A DNA stretch of 56,129 nucleotides from Nitrospirota bacterium (GTDB taxonomy: Bacteria > Nitrospirota > Nitrospiria > Nitrospirales > Nitrospiraceae). A program made the position numbers and the translations under genes. Numbering within the stretch: the stretch's first letter is position 1; the number at the start of each line of letters is the position of its first letter. The notes beneath the pieces are model-generated. The model was not told the DNA's origin, did no database searches, and was given only the letters and a program-made list of their open reading frames with translations. Location of the stretch: the NCBI GenBank assembly GCA_020027965.1, contig JAHRHE010000005.1, forward strand, positions 1 to 56,129, in the 5' to 3' direction. Of this stretch, positions 24,857 to 33,040 are shown in pieces.

Positions 24857-25552
24857 ATGCCTGACGCTCAGTTGCTCACCGTGCTGAGTCTTGGGTTACT
24901 GCTGGGGGCCCGTCATGCCCTGGACGTTGATCATGTGGCCGCCGTCACAACGATCCTCTCCGAGCGTCCAGATTTCCGTTTATCGGGGTTGATCGGGGTC
25001 TGCTGGGGCTTCGGCCACACGGTCATGCTGCTGCTGGTCGGAGTTGCCATCTTGGTGTTCAAGGTCGCCATTCCGGAACGGGTGGCCTCGGGGCTGGAAA
25101 TTCTCGTCGGGCTCATGCTGGTTGCCCTCGGTGCCTCTCTGGGCGTGACCCTGTGGCGTGGGCGCTGGCACCTGCATGCCCATGAGCATGAGGGAGCTAT
25201 GCACAGGCATTTGCATAGCCATCGCCTGCACGTGGGCCATGCGCATGTGCATTGGCTCCGGGTCACCCTGAAGCCCTTTGCCGTCGGCATGGTGCACGGG
25301 CTAGCCGGGTCCGCTGGACTGGCGCTGATGGTCCTGGCGTCCGTCCGGTCCGTGTGGCAGGGTGTGGCCTATATTCTGGTGTTCGGAGTGGGGTCGATCC
25401 TGGGGATGGCCGGGCTCGGTGCGCTCATTAGTCTCCCGTTGGTGGGCTCCATTTCCCTCGGACGCCCTGCTCAGCTAACCTTGCAAGGGCTTGCCAGCCT
25501 AGGGAGTATCGGGCTCGGGCTCAGCATGATGGCCCGGGTAGGCCTGGGCTGA
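24857..25552 (+). CDS. Nickel/cobalt transporter, NiCoT/UreH-like
   Basis: A 231-residue inner-membrane protein with about six helices. The helix-one signature H20-ALDV-D25-H26 fits the HX4DH metal signature of nickel/cobalt permeases. GHTVMLLLVG follows in helix two. A cytoplasmic loop around 110-137 is very rich in His (HLHAHEHEG, HRHLHSHRLHVGHAHVHW) and would bind metal ions. GMVHGLAGSAGLALMVL is the repeat half. Substrate Ni or Co is by family. It is 27 bases after moaA, so perhaps in the same transcript. Confidence 0.85.
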   Translation: MPDAQLLTVLSLGLLLGARHALDVDHVAAVTTILSERPDFRLSGLIGVCWGFGHTVMLLLVGVAILVFKVAIPERVASGLEILVGLMLVALGASLGVTLWRGRWHLHAHEHEGAMHRHLHSHRLHVGHAHVHWLRVTLKPFAVGMVHGLAGSAGLALMVLASVRSVWQGVAYILVFGVGSILGMAGLGALISLPLVGSISLGRPAQLTLQGLASLGSIGLGLSMMARVGLG

Positions 25553-25831
25553 GTCCGAGGTCCGCATGACCACGCGACTGTCCAGTTCTCTCCCCTGACT
25601 AGAATGGGGAAGGATCGCCGCGTGTATCGCGCTCGCCCCCCTTGCGTTCCTGCCAAAGCACCTCGCTCCGCTGGTTCAGCAATTGCCGTGCGACAAAGCC
25701 CACAAATCCTTGATTTGTGGAGATAAAAAAGGTATCCTGCGCAAACCTATCCTGTACGACCCGTTCGGTCCGGTTCGCAGGGAGGCTGAAGCGTCGCCGA
25801 CGAAGACGCCGCCGACCCAAAAGGAATTCCC

Positions 25832-26620
25832 GTGAAGATCCGGGTCTTGGGCTGCCATGGTTCCGATCAGCTCCTGGAGGAGGGGCGCAGACCGAAGCAG
25901 TGCCGCACCTGTGGATTCCTGATCAATGACACGGTGATGGTGGACGCGGGGACCATCGGCCCGGCGTTGCACCTGAGCGAGCAGAAACGCATCCGTCACA
26001 TCCTGCTCTCTCACCTCCACTTTGATCATATCCAGGGTCTCCCGGCGCTGGCCGATAACCTGGTGGACGATGTGATCGATCCGGTGGTGCTCACGAGCAC
26101 CGCGGATGTGCTGAACGGCCTCCAGTCCCACATCTTCAATGACAAGGTGTTTCCCAACTTCCTGAAGTTGCCGAACCCAGAGCACCCGCTCTTCGTCTGC
26201 CGCACCCTGGAGCCGAGGAAGCCGAGCGAGATCTCGGGCATGGAAGTGATCGCTATCCCGGTGAACCATTTGGTGCCGACGGTCGGGTTCTTGATTCGCG
26301 AGGGTCAGTCCACGCTCCTCTACAGCGGGGACACGTGTGAGACCGAGGACATCTGGAAGGTGGCCGCCGGCGAGCGGACGCTCAAGGCCGCCTTTATCGA
26401 AACCTCGTTCCCCGATGATATGGCTGAGTTGGCCACAGCCAGTAAACACCTGACGCCCTCCTCCTTCGCGCGTGAGTTCCGTAAGATCGGCCGGCCGGAC
26501 CTTCCCGTGTATGTCTACCATCTGAAACCGCGGGTCAGAGAGCAGATTCAACGCGAACTCGCTCGCCTCAAGATCAAGAATCTCAACGTATTGGAGGAAG
26601 GCCAGGAGATCACGATCTGA
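25832..26620 (+). CDS. MBL-fold hydrolase, class II cyclic-nucleotide phosphodiesterase-like
   Basis: A 262-residue metallo-beta-lactamase-fold protein with the metal motif H61-L-H63-F-D65-H66, further ligands in PVNHLVPTVGF and YSGDTCETEDIW, and a late VYVYHLKPRV His. The layout matches class II 3',5'-cyclic-nucleotide phosphodiesterases. The N-terminal CRTCGFLINDTV gives a CxxC. Activity on cAMP is a family-level guess. It is preceded by a 279-base gap and followed by an AT-rich repeat and accD. Confidence 0.82.
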   Translation: MKIRVLGCHGSDQLLEEGRRPKQCRTCGFLINDTVMVDAGTIGPALHLSEQKRIRHILLSHLHFDHIQGLPALADNLVDDVIDPVVLTSTADVLNGLQSHIFNDKVFPNFLKLPNPEHPLFVCRTLEPRKPSEISGMEVIAIPVNHLVPTVGFLIREGQSTLLYSGDTCETEDIWKVAAGERTLKAAFIETSFPDDMAELATASKHLTPSSFAREFRKIGRPDLPVYVYHLKPRVREQIQRELARLKIKNLNVLEEGQEITI

Positions 26621-26733
26621 ATTTGTTGATTTGAGAATTTGGTGATTGCGTGATTGATCTGCGGGAACGCCGGACCGAGCCAGTCCGACTCAATCACCAA
26701 ATCACTCAATGAATCAATGAGTCAATTCTGAGC
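26620..26733. repeat. AT-rich TTTGGTGATTG inverted repeat
   Basis: GATTTGAGAATTTGGTGATTG at the left faces CAATCACCAAATCACTCAATG at the right, with a GC-rich centre. It fills the gap before accD. A degenerate relative is at 8735-8806. Confidence 0.6.
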
Positions 26734-26734
26734 G

Positions 26735-27571
26735 ATGGCTTGGTTCCAAAAACAAGACACACCCGACTCCCAGACCCCTCGACGGTCCAAGGCCGTCGAG
26801 GGCATGTGGTTGAAGTGCAACCACTGCCGTGAGATCGTCTATCGCAAGGAAGTGGACCGGAACAACAAGGTCTGCCCGAAGTGTGATTATCATTTTCCCA
26901 TTTCGGTGGCCGAGCGGATCGCGATCCTGGTGGATTTCGGGACGTTTAAGGAGTGGGAGGCTGAGCTCGGACCGGAGGATCCCCTCGACTTCACGGACAC
27001 CCGCTCCTACCGAGACCGGCTGAAGGCGCAACAGGCCAAGACGGGCCGCAAAGATGCCCTGGTGATCGGAGAGGGATTGCTGAACGGGCGCCGGATCGCG
27101 CTCGGGGTGTTCGACTTCAGCTTCATGGGAGGCAGCATGGGGTCGGTGGTGGGGGAGAAGATTTGCCGCGCGGTGGATCGTGCCCGGACTGCGCGCACCC
27201 CGTTTCTGCTCGTGACGACATCCGGAGGAGCGCGCATGCAGGAGGGCATCCTGTCGCTGATGCAAATGGCCAAGACGGCGGCGTCCATCGCGAAGTTGGG
27301 TGAGGCGCGGGTCCCCTTTCTCTCCATCCTGGCCGATCCGACCTTCGGCGGCGTGACGGCGAGCGTCGCGATGCTGGGGGATGTGATCATTGCGGAGCCC
27401 AAGGCGCTCATCGGCTTCGCCGGTCCGCGCGTGATCGAGCAGACCATCAAGCAGCAACTCCCGGATGAATTTCAGCGGGCGGAATTTCTGCTCGAGCACG
27501 GCATGATCGACATGATCGTGCCGCGGAAGTACCAGAAAGAAACCCTCAGCACACTCCTGAGCCACTTTTGA
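26735..27571 (+). CDS. accD: Acetyl-CoA carboxylase carboxyltransferase subunit beta
   Basis: Transfers carboxyl to acetyl-CoA as the first committed step of fatty-acid synthesis, with AccA (not in the window). The N-terminal zinc finger uses C28, C31, C47 and C50. The crotonase-like core has GGSMGSVVGEK, TTSGGARMQEGILSLMQMAKT, LADPTFGGVTAS and IGFAGPRVIEQT. 278 residues, normal. It is followed directly by folC. Confidence 0.97.
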   Translation: MAWFQKQDTPDSQTPRRSKAVEGMWLKCNHCREIVYRKEVDRNNKVCPKCDYHFPISVAERIAILVDFGTFKEWEAELGPEDPLDFTDTRSYRDRLKAQQAKTGRKDALVIGEGLLNGRRIALGVFDFSFMGGSMGSVVGEKICRAVDRARTARTPFLLVTTSGGARMQEGILSLMQMAKTAASIAKLGEARVPFLSILADPTFGGVTASVAMLGDVIIAEPKALIGFAGPRVIEQTIKQQLPDEFQRAEFLLEHGMIDMIVPRKYQKETLSTLLSHF

Positions 27572-27588
27572 GCCGAGCGGCTGCGCGC

Positions 27589-28887
27589 ATGTCTCTGTCC
27601 TACCTCGAGTCCCTCGAGTTCCTCTACGGATTGCAGCAACACGGCATCAAGCTGGACCTGGAGACCAGTCAGGCGATGCTGGCCCGGCTCGGCGGGCCGC
27701 AGGATCACTACCACACGCTTCATGTGGGCGGAACCAACGGCAAGGGCTCCACGGCCGCCATGGTCGCGGCTGTGCTTCGGGCGGCGGGATGGCGGGTGGG
27801 GCTGTATACGTCGCCTCATCTGCTGGATTTCCGGGAGCGCATCTGCGTGAGCGGAGTGCCGATCGCTGAGGACGCCGTCGCGGAGCTGACCGGGCGCCTG
27901 CGGGACGTACAGTCCTCGCTGCGCCCCACCTTTTTTGAGTTCACGACGGCCATGGCGCTGCAGCATTTTTCGGATATGGCCGTGGATGTTGCCGTCGTGG
28001 AAGTGGGGATGGGGGGACGGTTCGACGCCACCAATGTCATCGTTCCGCTGGTCTCTGTGATCACGAATGTCGCGCTGGACCATCAGCAGTATCTGGGACA
28101 GACCGTTGAGGCGATCGCGTTTGAGAAAGCTGGCATCATCAAACCTCGCGTCCCGGTCGTCACCGGCCGACTGTGCCCGGAGGCAGCGGAGGTGGCTGAG
28201 CGGGTGGCAGCCGAGCGGGTGGCGCCGGTCTACCGGCTGAATTCGGCGTTTGCCGTCAAGAGCCAGACCTCGGACGCCTTTCGGTACGACGGCATACGGG
28301 CTTCCTACCGAAGCCTGTCGTGTCCGCTCCTCGGTGTTCATCAGCTCGATAACGCCGCCTGCGCGCTGGCTGTGGTGGAGCTGGCCGCCATGCGGGGCCT
28401 CAGCATGTCGGAGGATACCGTGCGTGCGGGTCTGGCGACGGTTTCGTGGGAGGGTCGTCTTGAGTTCGTGGAGCGACACCCGGCGGTGTTGCTGGATGGG
28501 GCGCACAATCCCGCCGCGGCGCGAGTCGTCGAAGCCTTTGTGTCCTCGTACCGAGCACGCCATCCTGACTGCCGGGTTATTCTGGTGCTGGGGATGATGC
28601 GGGACAAGGACCGCAAAGGATTCCTGCGAATCCTGCTGCCGGTGGCGAATGAGCTGGTCCTCACGCAGGCCCAGGTGCCACGGGCGGCCTCGGTCGAGGA
28701 ACTCAGCGCCTCGCTCGAGGCGGGGGAGATGCCGGTGCACCTGGCACCTCTCCCGGCCGAGGCGCTGGCGTTGGCCAGACGGTTGGCGTCCTCCCAGGAT
28801 CTTATCTGTGTGACCGGATCGCTAATGCTGGTGGGTGAGGTCAAGGCCCTCCTGCGCGGGTGCGGACTGTCTCCCATCAGAGGGTGA
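27589..28887 (+). CDS. folC: Folylpolyglutamate/dihydrofolate synthase
   Basis: Adds glutamate to folates and joins dihydropteroate with glutamate. The P-loop is GGTNGKGSTAAMVA, followed by YTSPHLLDFRERI, VEVGMGGRFDATNV, VALDHQQYLG and EKAGIIKP, and a C-terminal LLDGAHNPAAARVV. 432 residues from the ATG at 27589. A TTG at 27568 that overlaps the accD stop would add seven residues. accD-folC adjacency is widespread. Confidence 0.95.
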   Translation: MSLSYLESLEFLYGLQQHGIKLDLETSQAMLARLGGPQDHYHTLHVGGTNGKGSTAAMVAAVLRAAGWRVGLYTSPHLLDFRERICVSGVPIAEDAVAELTGRLRDVQSSLRPTFFEFTTAMALQHFSDMAVDVAVVEVGMGGRFDATNVIVPLVSVITNVALDHQQYLGQTVEAIAFEKAGIIKPRVPVVTGRLCPEAAEVAERVAAERVAPVYRLNSAFAVKSQTSDAFRYDGIRASYRSLSCPLLGVHQLDNAACALAVVELAAMRGLSMSEDTVRAGLATVSWEGRLEFVERHPAVLLDGAHNPAAARVVEAFVSSYRARHPDCRVILVLGMMRDKDRKGFLRILLPVANELVLTQAQVPRAASVEELSASLEAGEMPVHLAPLPAEALALARRLASSQDLICVTGSLMLVGEVKALLRGCGLSPIRG

Positions 28888-28888
28888 G

Positions 28889-31276
28889 ATGGGCCATCGC
28901 CGCTGGTCGGTGCTCTGCCTATCTCTTCTGGTCCTTCTGTCGGTTCCCACGCGGCCGCTCGCGTCGTCGCCTGCCGCTCCGGGCGAGACTCCCCGGACCG
29001 TCTCAGCCAAACCCGCATCGGAACAACCGATCAACATCACTGCCGAACGCATCGAGTATGTCAAAGAGACCGACGCGTACGAGGCCGCCGGCTCGGTCGT
29101 GATCACGCAGGGCACTCTCCGGCTGACCGCAGACCGTGTGACGATCTACATGTTATCGGGCCTTCTGATCGCCACCGGCAAGGCCCATCTTTCGGATCCA
29201 GCCTCCGACCTCCGCGCGGAGCGACTGGAGATGGACGTGAACACGAACACCGGCGTAGTCACGAACGGCACGCTGTTCGTCCGGGACTCGAACACGCTTG
29301 TGGCCGGTCGCTTGCTGCAGCGATTCTCGGAGGATCACTTTCGGGCCAAGGACGGGTCCTTCACGAATTGCGACGCGCAGGAGGGAAAGGTCCCGGCCTG
29401 GCGTTTTACGTTCAAGGACCTGGATCTCGATGTCGGCGAGGCCCTCTACGCCAAAGATCTGTGGCTCTGCGTGAACGACGTTCCACTCGTGCGGATCCCG
29501 ATCCTGGTCTTTCCCGTTCAGAGTGATCGCAAGAGCGGGTTCCTGACCCCGACGGCCGGGTACGACAACCGATTCGGTGCCCATTACCGCCAAGGGTACT
29601 TCTGGGCCCCGACCCCCAGCCAGGACGTGATGATCACGCCCGACTACCTGAGCGACCGCGGGTATGGCGGGGATCTGGAGTATCGCTACGCGCTCAACCG
29701 GCAGTCGAAGGGGCAGTGGCTCGTGACCACCATCCAGGACAATGTGGCCGATAAATTCCGTGCCACCTTCACCGGTTCGCATGTTCAGGCGGTGAATCCG
29801 GATCTGGCGATCCGGGCGAAGGCCAACTATTTGACCGACCGCACCATCTATAACAACCTCAGCAATTCGGGTGTCCTGCGAGCGTTGCCGAGTGCGGAGT
29901 CGATCCTGAACATCAACCAGCGATTCACGACCGGCAATCTGTATTTGACGGGCATGTACCTCCAGCCGGTCGGAGTGGGAGGCGAGGACACCTTTCAGCG
30001 TCTCCCGGAGATCGGCCACAGTTTTGCCGATGTGGCGCCGTTCGGCGGCCCCTTGCTCCTTGGAATGGACACGGCCCTCGTGAATTGGTATCGTGAGCAG
30101 GGGTTCACGCTCAACCGCGCGGATGTGATGCCTTCCCTCTCCACCGATGCCATCAATCTCGGGCATGTGCTCAGCCTCAAGCCGCACCTCCGTCTGCGGG
30201 GAGTCTATTACACGAGGGGGGTCACCACGGAGCAGTTCGTCAACCGTGAGACCTTGTGGGCCAGCCTGACCGCAACTTCGCGGCTGACTCGTCGGTTTAG
30301 CCTGGACGGAGGCGGGAGCCTCCTCCACAGCATCGAGCCGCAGGTAATCTATGAGTTTGTTCCCCCGAGCGATCAGTCCCAAATCGTGCAGGTCGACGCG
30401 GTGGATGACCTGCCCAAGAAAAACCTGATTACCTATGGAATTGTCAGCAAGCACCTGAGACAGGGTCCGGCCGGAACCATCAGTAATTGGCTCGATCTGA
30501 GGATTGCCCAGAGCTACCATGTCGGCAGCGTGCAAACCTCTGCCGCGCAGTTCAACACGTCCGTTCCCCCACTGGCGGGCACGATCACGCAGCCCCTTCA
30601 GCCCGCGACCACCCCCGTGGACGGGAAAAAGTTTTCCGACATCTGGACTCGAGCGACCGTCGGGAGTCCCCCCACGCAGATCGGGCCGATTCCAGCGGTG
30701 AACTCGAGTCTCACGATCGACTCCTTCTTCGACGTGTACCGCGGGACGTTTAGCCAATGGAACACCGATCTTCGCTTCCAGCATGAGAACTTGTGGTATG
30801 TGGAAGTGGGACAGCGGTACACGAACGGCGGGAATCGAGTCCGCCGGGGCGATATCTGGAATCCAATGTCGTTCGGGGAGGTCTTCGCTCCGACTCCCGA
30901 GGTCCTGTTCATGAACGTGTCAGCGGCCTTCAGGACCCCCCTTGGGTGGACGATCGGGGCCAAGTCCTACTACGACGTCCACGACGGCAGCGCGCCGGAA
31001 CTCGATCTGGTGGCCCTGTATCAGAATCCCTGCCGGTGCTGGTCGCTCGGCCTGTACTTTCTTCGATTTCCTGACCGGCAGCAGTACAACTTTCTGCTCA
31101 GTTTGACCGGGCTGGGAGCAAGCGAGGGGATCGGGGGTCAAGTGATCAAAACCATCCTCGGGCCGCTCCTGATCGGGGAGCGGGGATTGCCCTGGTCTAC
31201 GCCGCTCATCAAACGCGCGGCCATGTCGCAGGCGCCGGCGGCACCCACCGCGCCCGAAGGTACGACGAAGCCCTAA
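28889..31276 (+). CDS. lptD: LPS-assembly protein LptD
   Basis: Outer-membrane protein that inserts lipopolysaccharide, which marks the host as diderm. A signal peptide (MGHRRWSVLCLSLLVLLSV) is followed by a periplasmic OstA/LptA-like domain (ITAERIEYVKETDAYEAAGSVVITQGTLRLTADRV, residues about 50-170) and a beta-barrel domain to the end, with a Tyr/Trp-rich strand pattern. 795 residues from the ATG at 28889, one base after the folC stop. The family's disulfide-forming cysteines are reduced: C in FTNCDAQ, LWLC and PCRC are visible. The long minus-strand frame through it is a shadow. Confidence 0.92.
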   Translation: MGHRRWSVLCLSLLVLLSVPTRPLASSPAAPGETPRTVSAKPASEQPINITAERIEYVKETDAYEAAGSVVITQGTLRLTADRVTIYMLSGLLIATGKAHLSDPASDLRAERLEMDVNTNTGVVTNGTLFVRDSNTLVAGRLLQRFSEDHFRAKDGSFTNCDAQEGKVPAWRFTFKDLDLDVGEALYAKDLWLCVNDVPLVRIPILVFPVQSDRKSGFLTPTAGYDNRFGAHYRQGYFWAPTPSQDVMITPDYLSDRGYGGDLEYRYALNRQSKGQWLVTTIQDNVADKFRATFTGSHVQAVNPDLAIRAKANYLTDRTIYNNLSNSGVLRALPSAESILNINQRFTTGNLYLTGMYLQPVGVGGEDTFQRLPEIGHSFADVAPFGGPLLLGMDTALVNWYREQGFTLNRADVMPSLSTDAINLGHVLSLKPHLRLRGVYYTRGVTTEQFVNRETLWASLTATSRLTRRFSLDGGGSLLHSIEPQVIYEFVPPSDQSQIVQVDAVDDLPKKNLITYGIVSKHLRQGPAGTISNWLDLRIAQSYHVGSVQTSAAQFNTSVPPLAGTITQPLQPATTPVDGKKFSDIWTRATVGSPPTQIGPIPAVNSSLTIDSFFDVYRGTFSQWNTDLRFQHENLWYVEVGQRYTNGGNRVRRGDIWNPMSFGEVFAPTPEVLFMNVSAAFRTPLGWTIGAKSYYDVHDGSAPELDLVALYQNPCRCWSLGLYFLRFPDRQQYNFLLSLTGLGASEGIGGQVIKTILGPLLIGERGLPWSTPLIKRAAMSQAPAAPTAPEGTTKP

Positions 31277-31407
31277 AGGAGGCCGGCTGAGGAAGCAGGC
31301 CCATCTCGGCCCGTGGCATCGGCCGAGGTGCCTCAGGAGATCTGGGAGACACTCGGCAGGGCCGGCGGGGTCCTCGGTCAGGATGTGGTGAAACCCGGAG
31401 GTGACCT

Positions 31408-31965
31408 ATGCATGCTGACCTACGGCGTGCGAGTGGAGTGCGCGACTGCCTCGCCCTGTCCCTCATCGTTGGGCTATTCGTGTTGCCGGCGCTGCTTCAG
31501 GCTCCTGGAGCTCATGCGTCCTCCGAAGGCGTCCGTGATCACCTGAAGCGAGCAAAGATCTTTCTCGCCGCCGGAGATTACCATCGCGCGTTGGAAGCCT
31601 GCCAGCGGGAAGTGGAGGCGTCACCTTCAGCCGAAAGCTATGTCTATCTCACGTACGTGTACCACGCAATCGACGGATATCTGGATTATGCATCCAAGGC
31701 AGATCGGTGGGTGCTCGTGGAGCAGCTCTATGTGAATTTGGCCACGGGTGGTCCTCAGGACCTCGTGGATCCGCCGGATGTGTTGGCCAGAATCGCAAAA
31801 GAAATTATCCAGGGCAGTGTCCGACAGCAGTCCGACGTGACAGCGGCGATGGCGGCGCGACTCGATGAAGCCGTGGTCGCTCGGCTCTGGAAGCAGCAGG
31901 CTGCGTGGCGGGCCGCCCGCCCCGACAGTTGGTGGTGGGGTGTTCCTGAGGCCTGGGGCTGGTAG
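31408..31965 (+). CDS. Secreted TPR-like protein
   Basis: A 185-residue exported protein. A hydrophobic signal (LALSLIVGLFVLPALLQAPGAHAS) follows a basic N-terminus. Residues 40-75 form one tetratricopeptide-like helix pair (HLKRAKIFLAAGDYHRALEACQREVEASPSAESYVYLTYVYHAI). The rest is helical with a Trp-rich end (WWWGVPEAWGW). GGAGGTGACCT precedes the ATG. It lies between lptD and a cytochrome c gene. Function unknown, perhaps periplasmic scaffolding. Confidence 0.75.
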   Translation: MHADLRRASGVRDCLALSLIVGLFVLPALLQAPGAHASSEGVRDHLKRAKIFLAAGDYHRALEACQREVEASPSAESYVYLTYVYHAIDGYLDYASKADRWVLVEQLYVNLATGGPQDLVDPPDVLARIAKEIIQGSVRQQSDVTAAMAARLDEAVVARLWKQQAAWRAARPDSWWWGVPEAWGW

Positions 31966-32003
31966 GATGGGATGAGCAAGTCGCTGGGAGAGGGAGGTGC
32001 GAG

Positions 32004-32507
32004 ATGAAGCATTCACGTGTATTGACGACAAGCGCCTGCCTCCTGATCGTGGTCTGGGTCGATAGCGGAGGGTCGCCAGGAGCCTCCGGTTCCTGGCGGA
32101 TATCGCACCTGGAGAATGGGCAACGGATCTACATGTCTGGCATGACGGCACAGGGCCGGGTGATCCAGAACAGTCACGGCATGGAGGGAGTTGGCTGTGC
32201 CATGTGTCACGGTCCTGACGGGCGGGGCGGGACCATGCATGGGATTCCCGTGCCGAACATCACCATGCGCGCGCTGACCGACCCAAGTGGCTACGAACAT
32301 CCGACCGGGCGCAAGCGCCCGCCCTATACTGAGGAGAGCATCAAGGCGGCGATCGTGGCCGGGATTGATTCGGGAGGAAACAGTCTCCATCCTGAGATGC
32401 CCCGCTGGACCGGGGTGACTGCCGGCGATCTGGAGGATCTCATCGGGTTCCTGAAAACCTTGGGCATGGGGCCTCCCGGATCCCAGGGAGGGTCTCAGGG
32501 CCTGTAA
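32004..32507 (+). CDS. Exported c-type cytochrome
   Basis: A 167-residue protein with an N-terminal export signal and one haem-c site, C65-AM-C68-H69. After it come GPDGRGG, VPNITMRALTD and an ESIKAAIVAGIDSGGNSLHPEMPRW segment whose Met is the likely sixth haem ligand, then a C-terminal helix DLEDLIGFLKTLG. This is the monohaem cytochrome c fold of the kind that serves as electron carrier or oxidase subunit. GAGGGAGGTG lies before the ATG. Its partner is not apparent. Confidence 0.88.
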   Translation: MKHSRVLTTSACLLIVVWVDSGGSPGASGSWRISHLENGQRIYMSGMTAQGRVIQNSHGMEGVGCAMCHGPDGRGGTMHGIPVPNITMRALTDPSGYEHPTGRKRPPYTEESIKAAIVAGIDSGGNSLHPEMPRWTGVTAGDLEDLIGFLKTLGMGPPGSQGGSQGL

Positions 32508-32675
32508 TCAGTGAACGGTCCTGGGCACGCGTCCGGACCGCGACTGACGGTGGGCAGGCGACCAGCGGCTCGGTTGACACTCTCGCAGCGGGTAGGATAC
32601 GATGACCGGGCTTCGCAGGCTTCGCCGAGCGACGCGACGCAAGGCATGGGCACTTTATTGCAAGGAGGCAGTCGA

Positions 32676-33023
32676 GTGGGAGGACAGGCGATCAAGGTGG
32701 ATGAGGCCGGTTGGGATATCGAGGTAATGAAGGCACCGGAACTCGTCATGGTCGATTTCTGGGCGGTGTGGTGCGGGCCCTGCCAGATGGTCGCGCCGAT
32801 CGTCGAGGAGTTGGCCGGTGAGTATGCCGGGAAACTCAAAGTCATGAAGCTCAATACGGACGATAACCCTGAGATTGCGGGCCGCTACCAAGTGATGAGT
32901 ATTCCGACGATCCTGTTCTTCAAGGATGGCCAACCCGTCGAGAAGCTCGTCGGCGCTCGGCCAAAGCGGCAGTTCAAAGAAGTCATCGAATCCCTGCTCG
33001 CGCAGCATTCCCGCACCGTATAG
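32676..33023 (+). CDS. trxA: Thioredoxin
   Basis: Thiol-disulfide oxidoreductase of the cytoplasm. The WCGPC active site is at C33 and C36. YQVMSIPTILFFKDGQPVEKLVGARPK supplies the cis-Pro block. A GTG start at 32676 is chosen because AAGGAGG (32662-32668) lies seven bases before it and gives the usual ~115 residues. The ATG at 32646 would add ten residues without a Shine-Dalgarno. It is followed by recN after 17 bases. Confidence 0.93.
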   Translation: MGGQAIKVDEAGWDIEVMKAPELVMVDFWAVWCGPCQMVAPIVEELAGEYAGKLKVMKLNTDDNPEIAGRYQVMSIPTILFFKDGQPVEKLVGARPKRQFKEVIESLLAQHSRTV

Positions 33024-33040
33024 GACGGTGCTCGGCTCGT

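Noticed and set aside
27472-28740. 422-codon minus-strand frame
   Set aside because: Antisense to accD and folC; it is His/Arg-rich without domains.
29153-30784. 543-codon minus-strand frame
   Set aside because: It is antisense to lptD, whose domains, signal peptide and position after folC are clear. The reverse frame has no recognisable motif and reflects GC-rich codon use.
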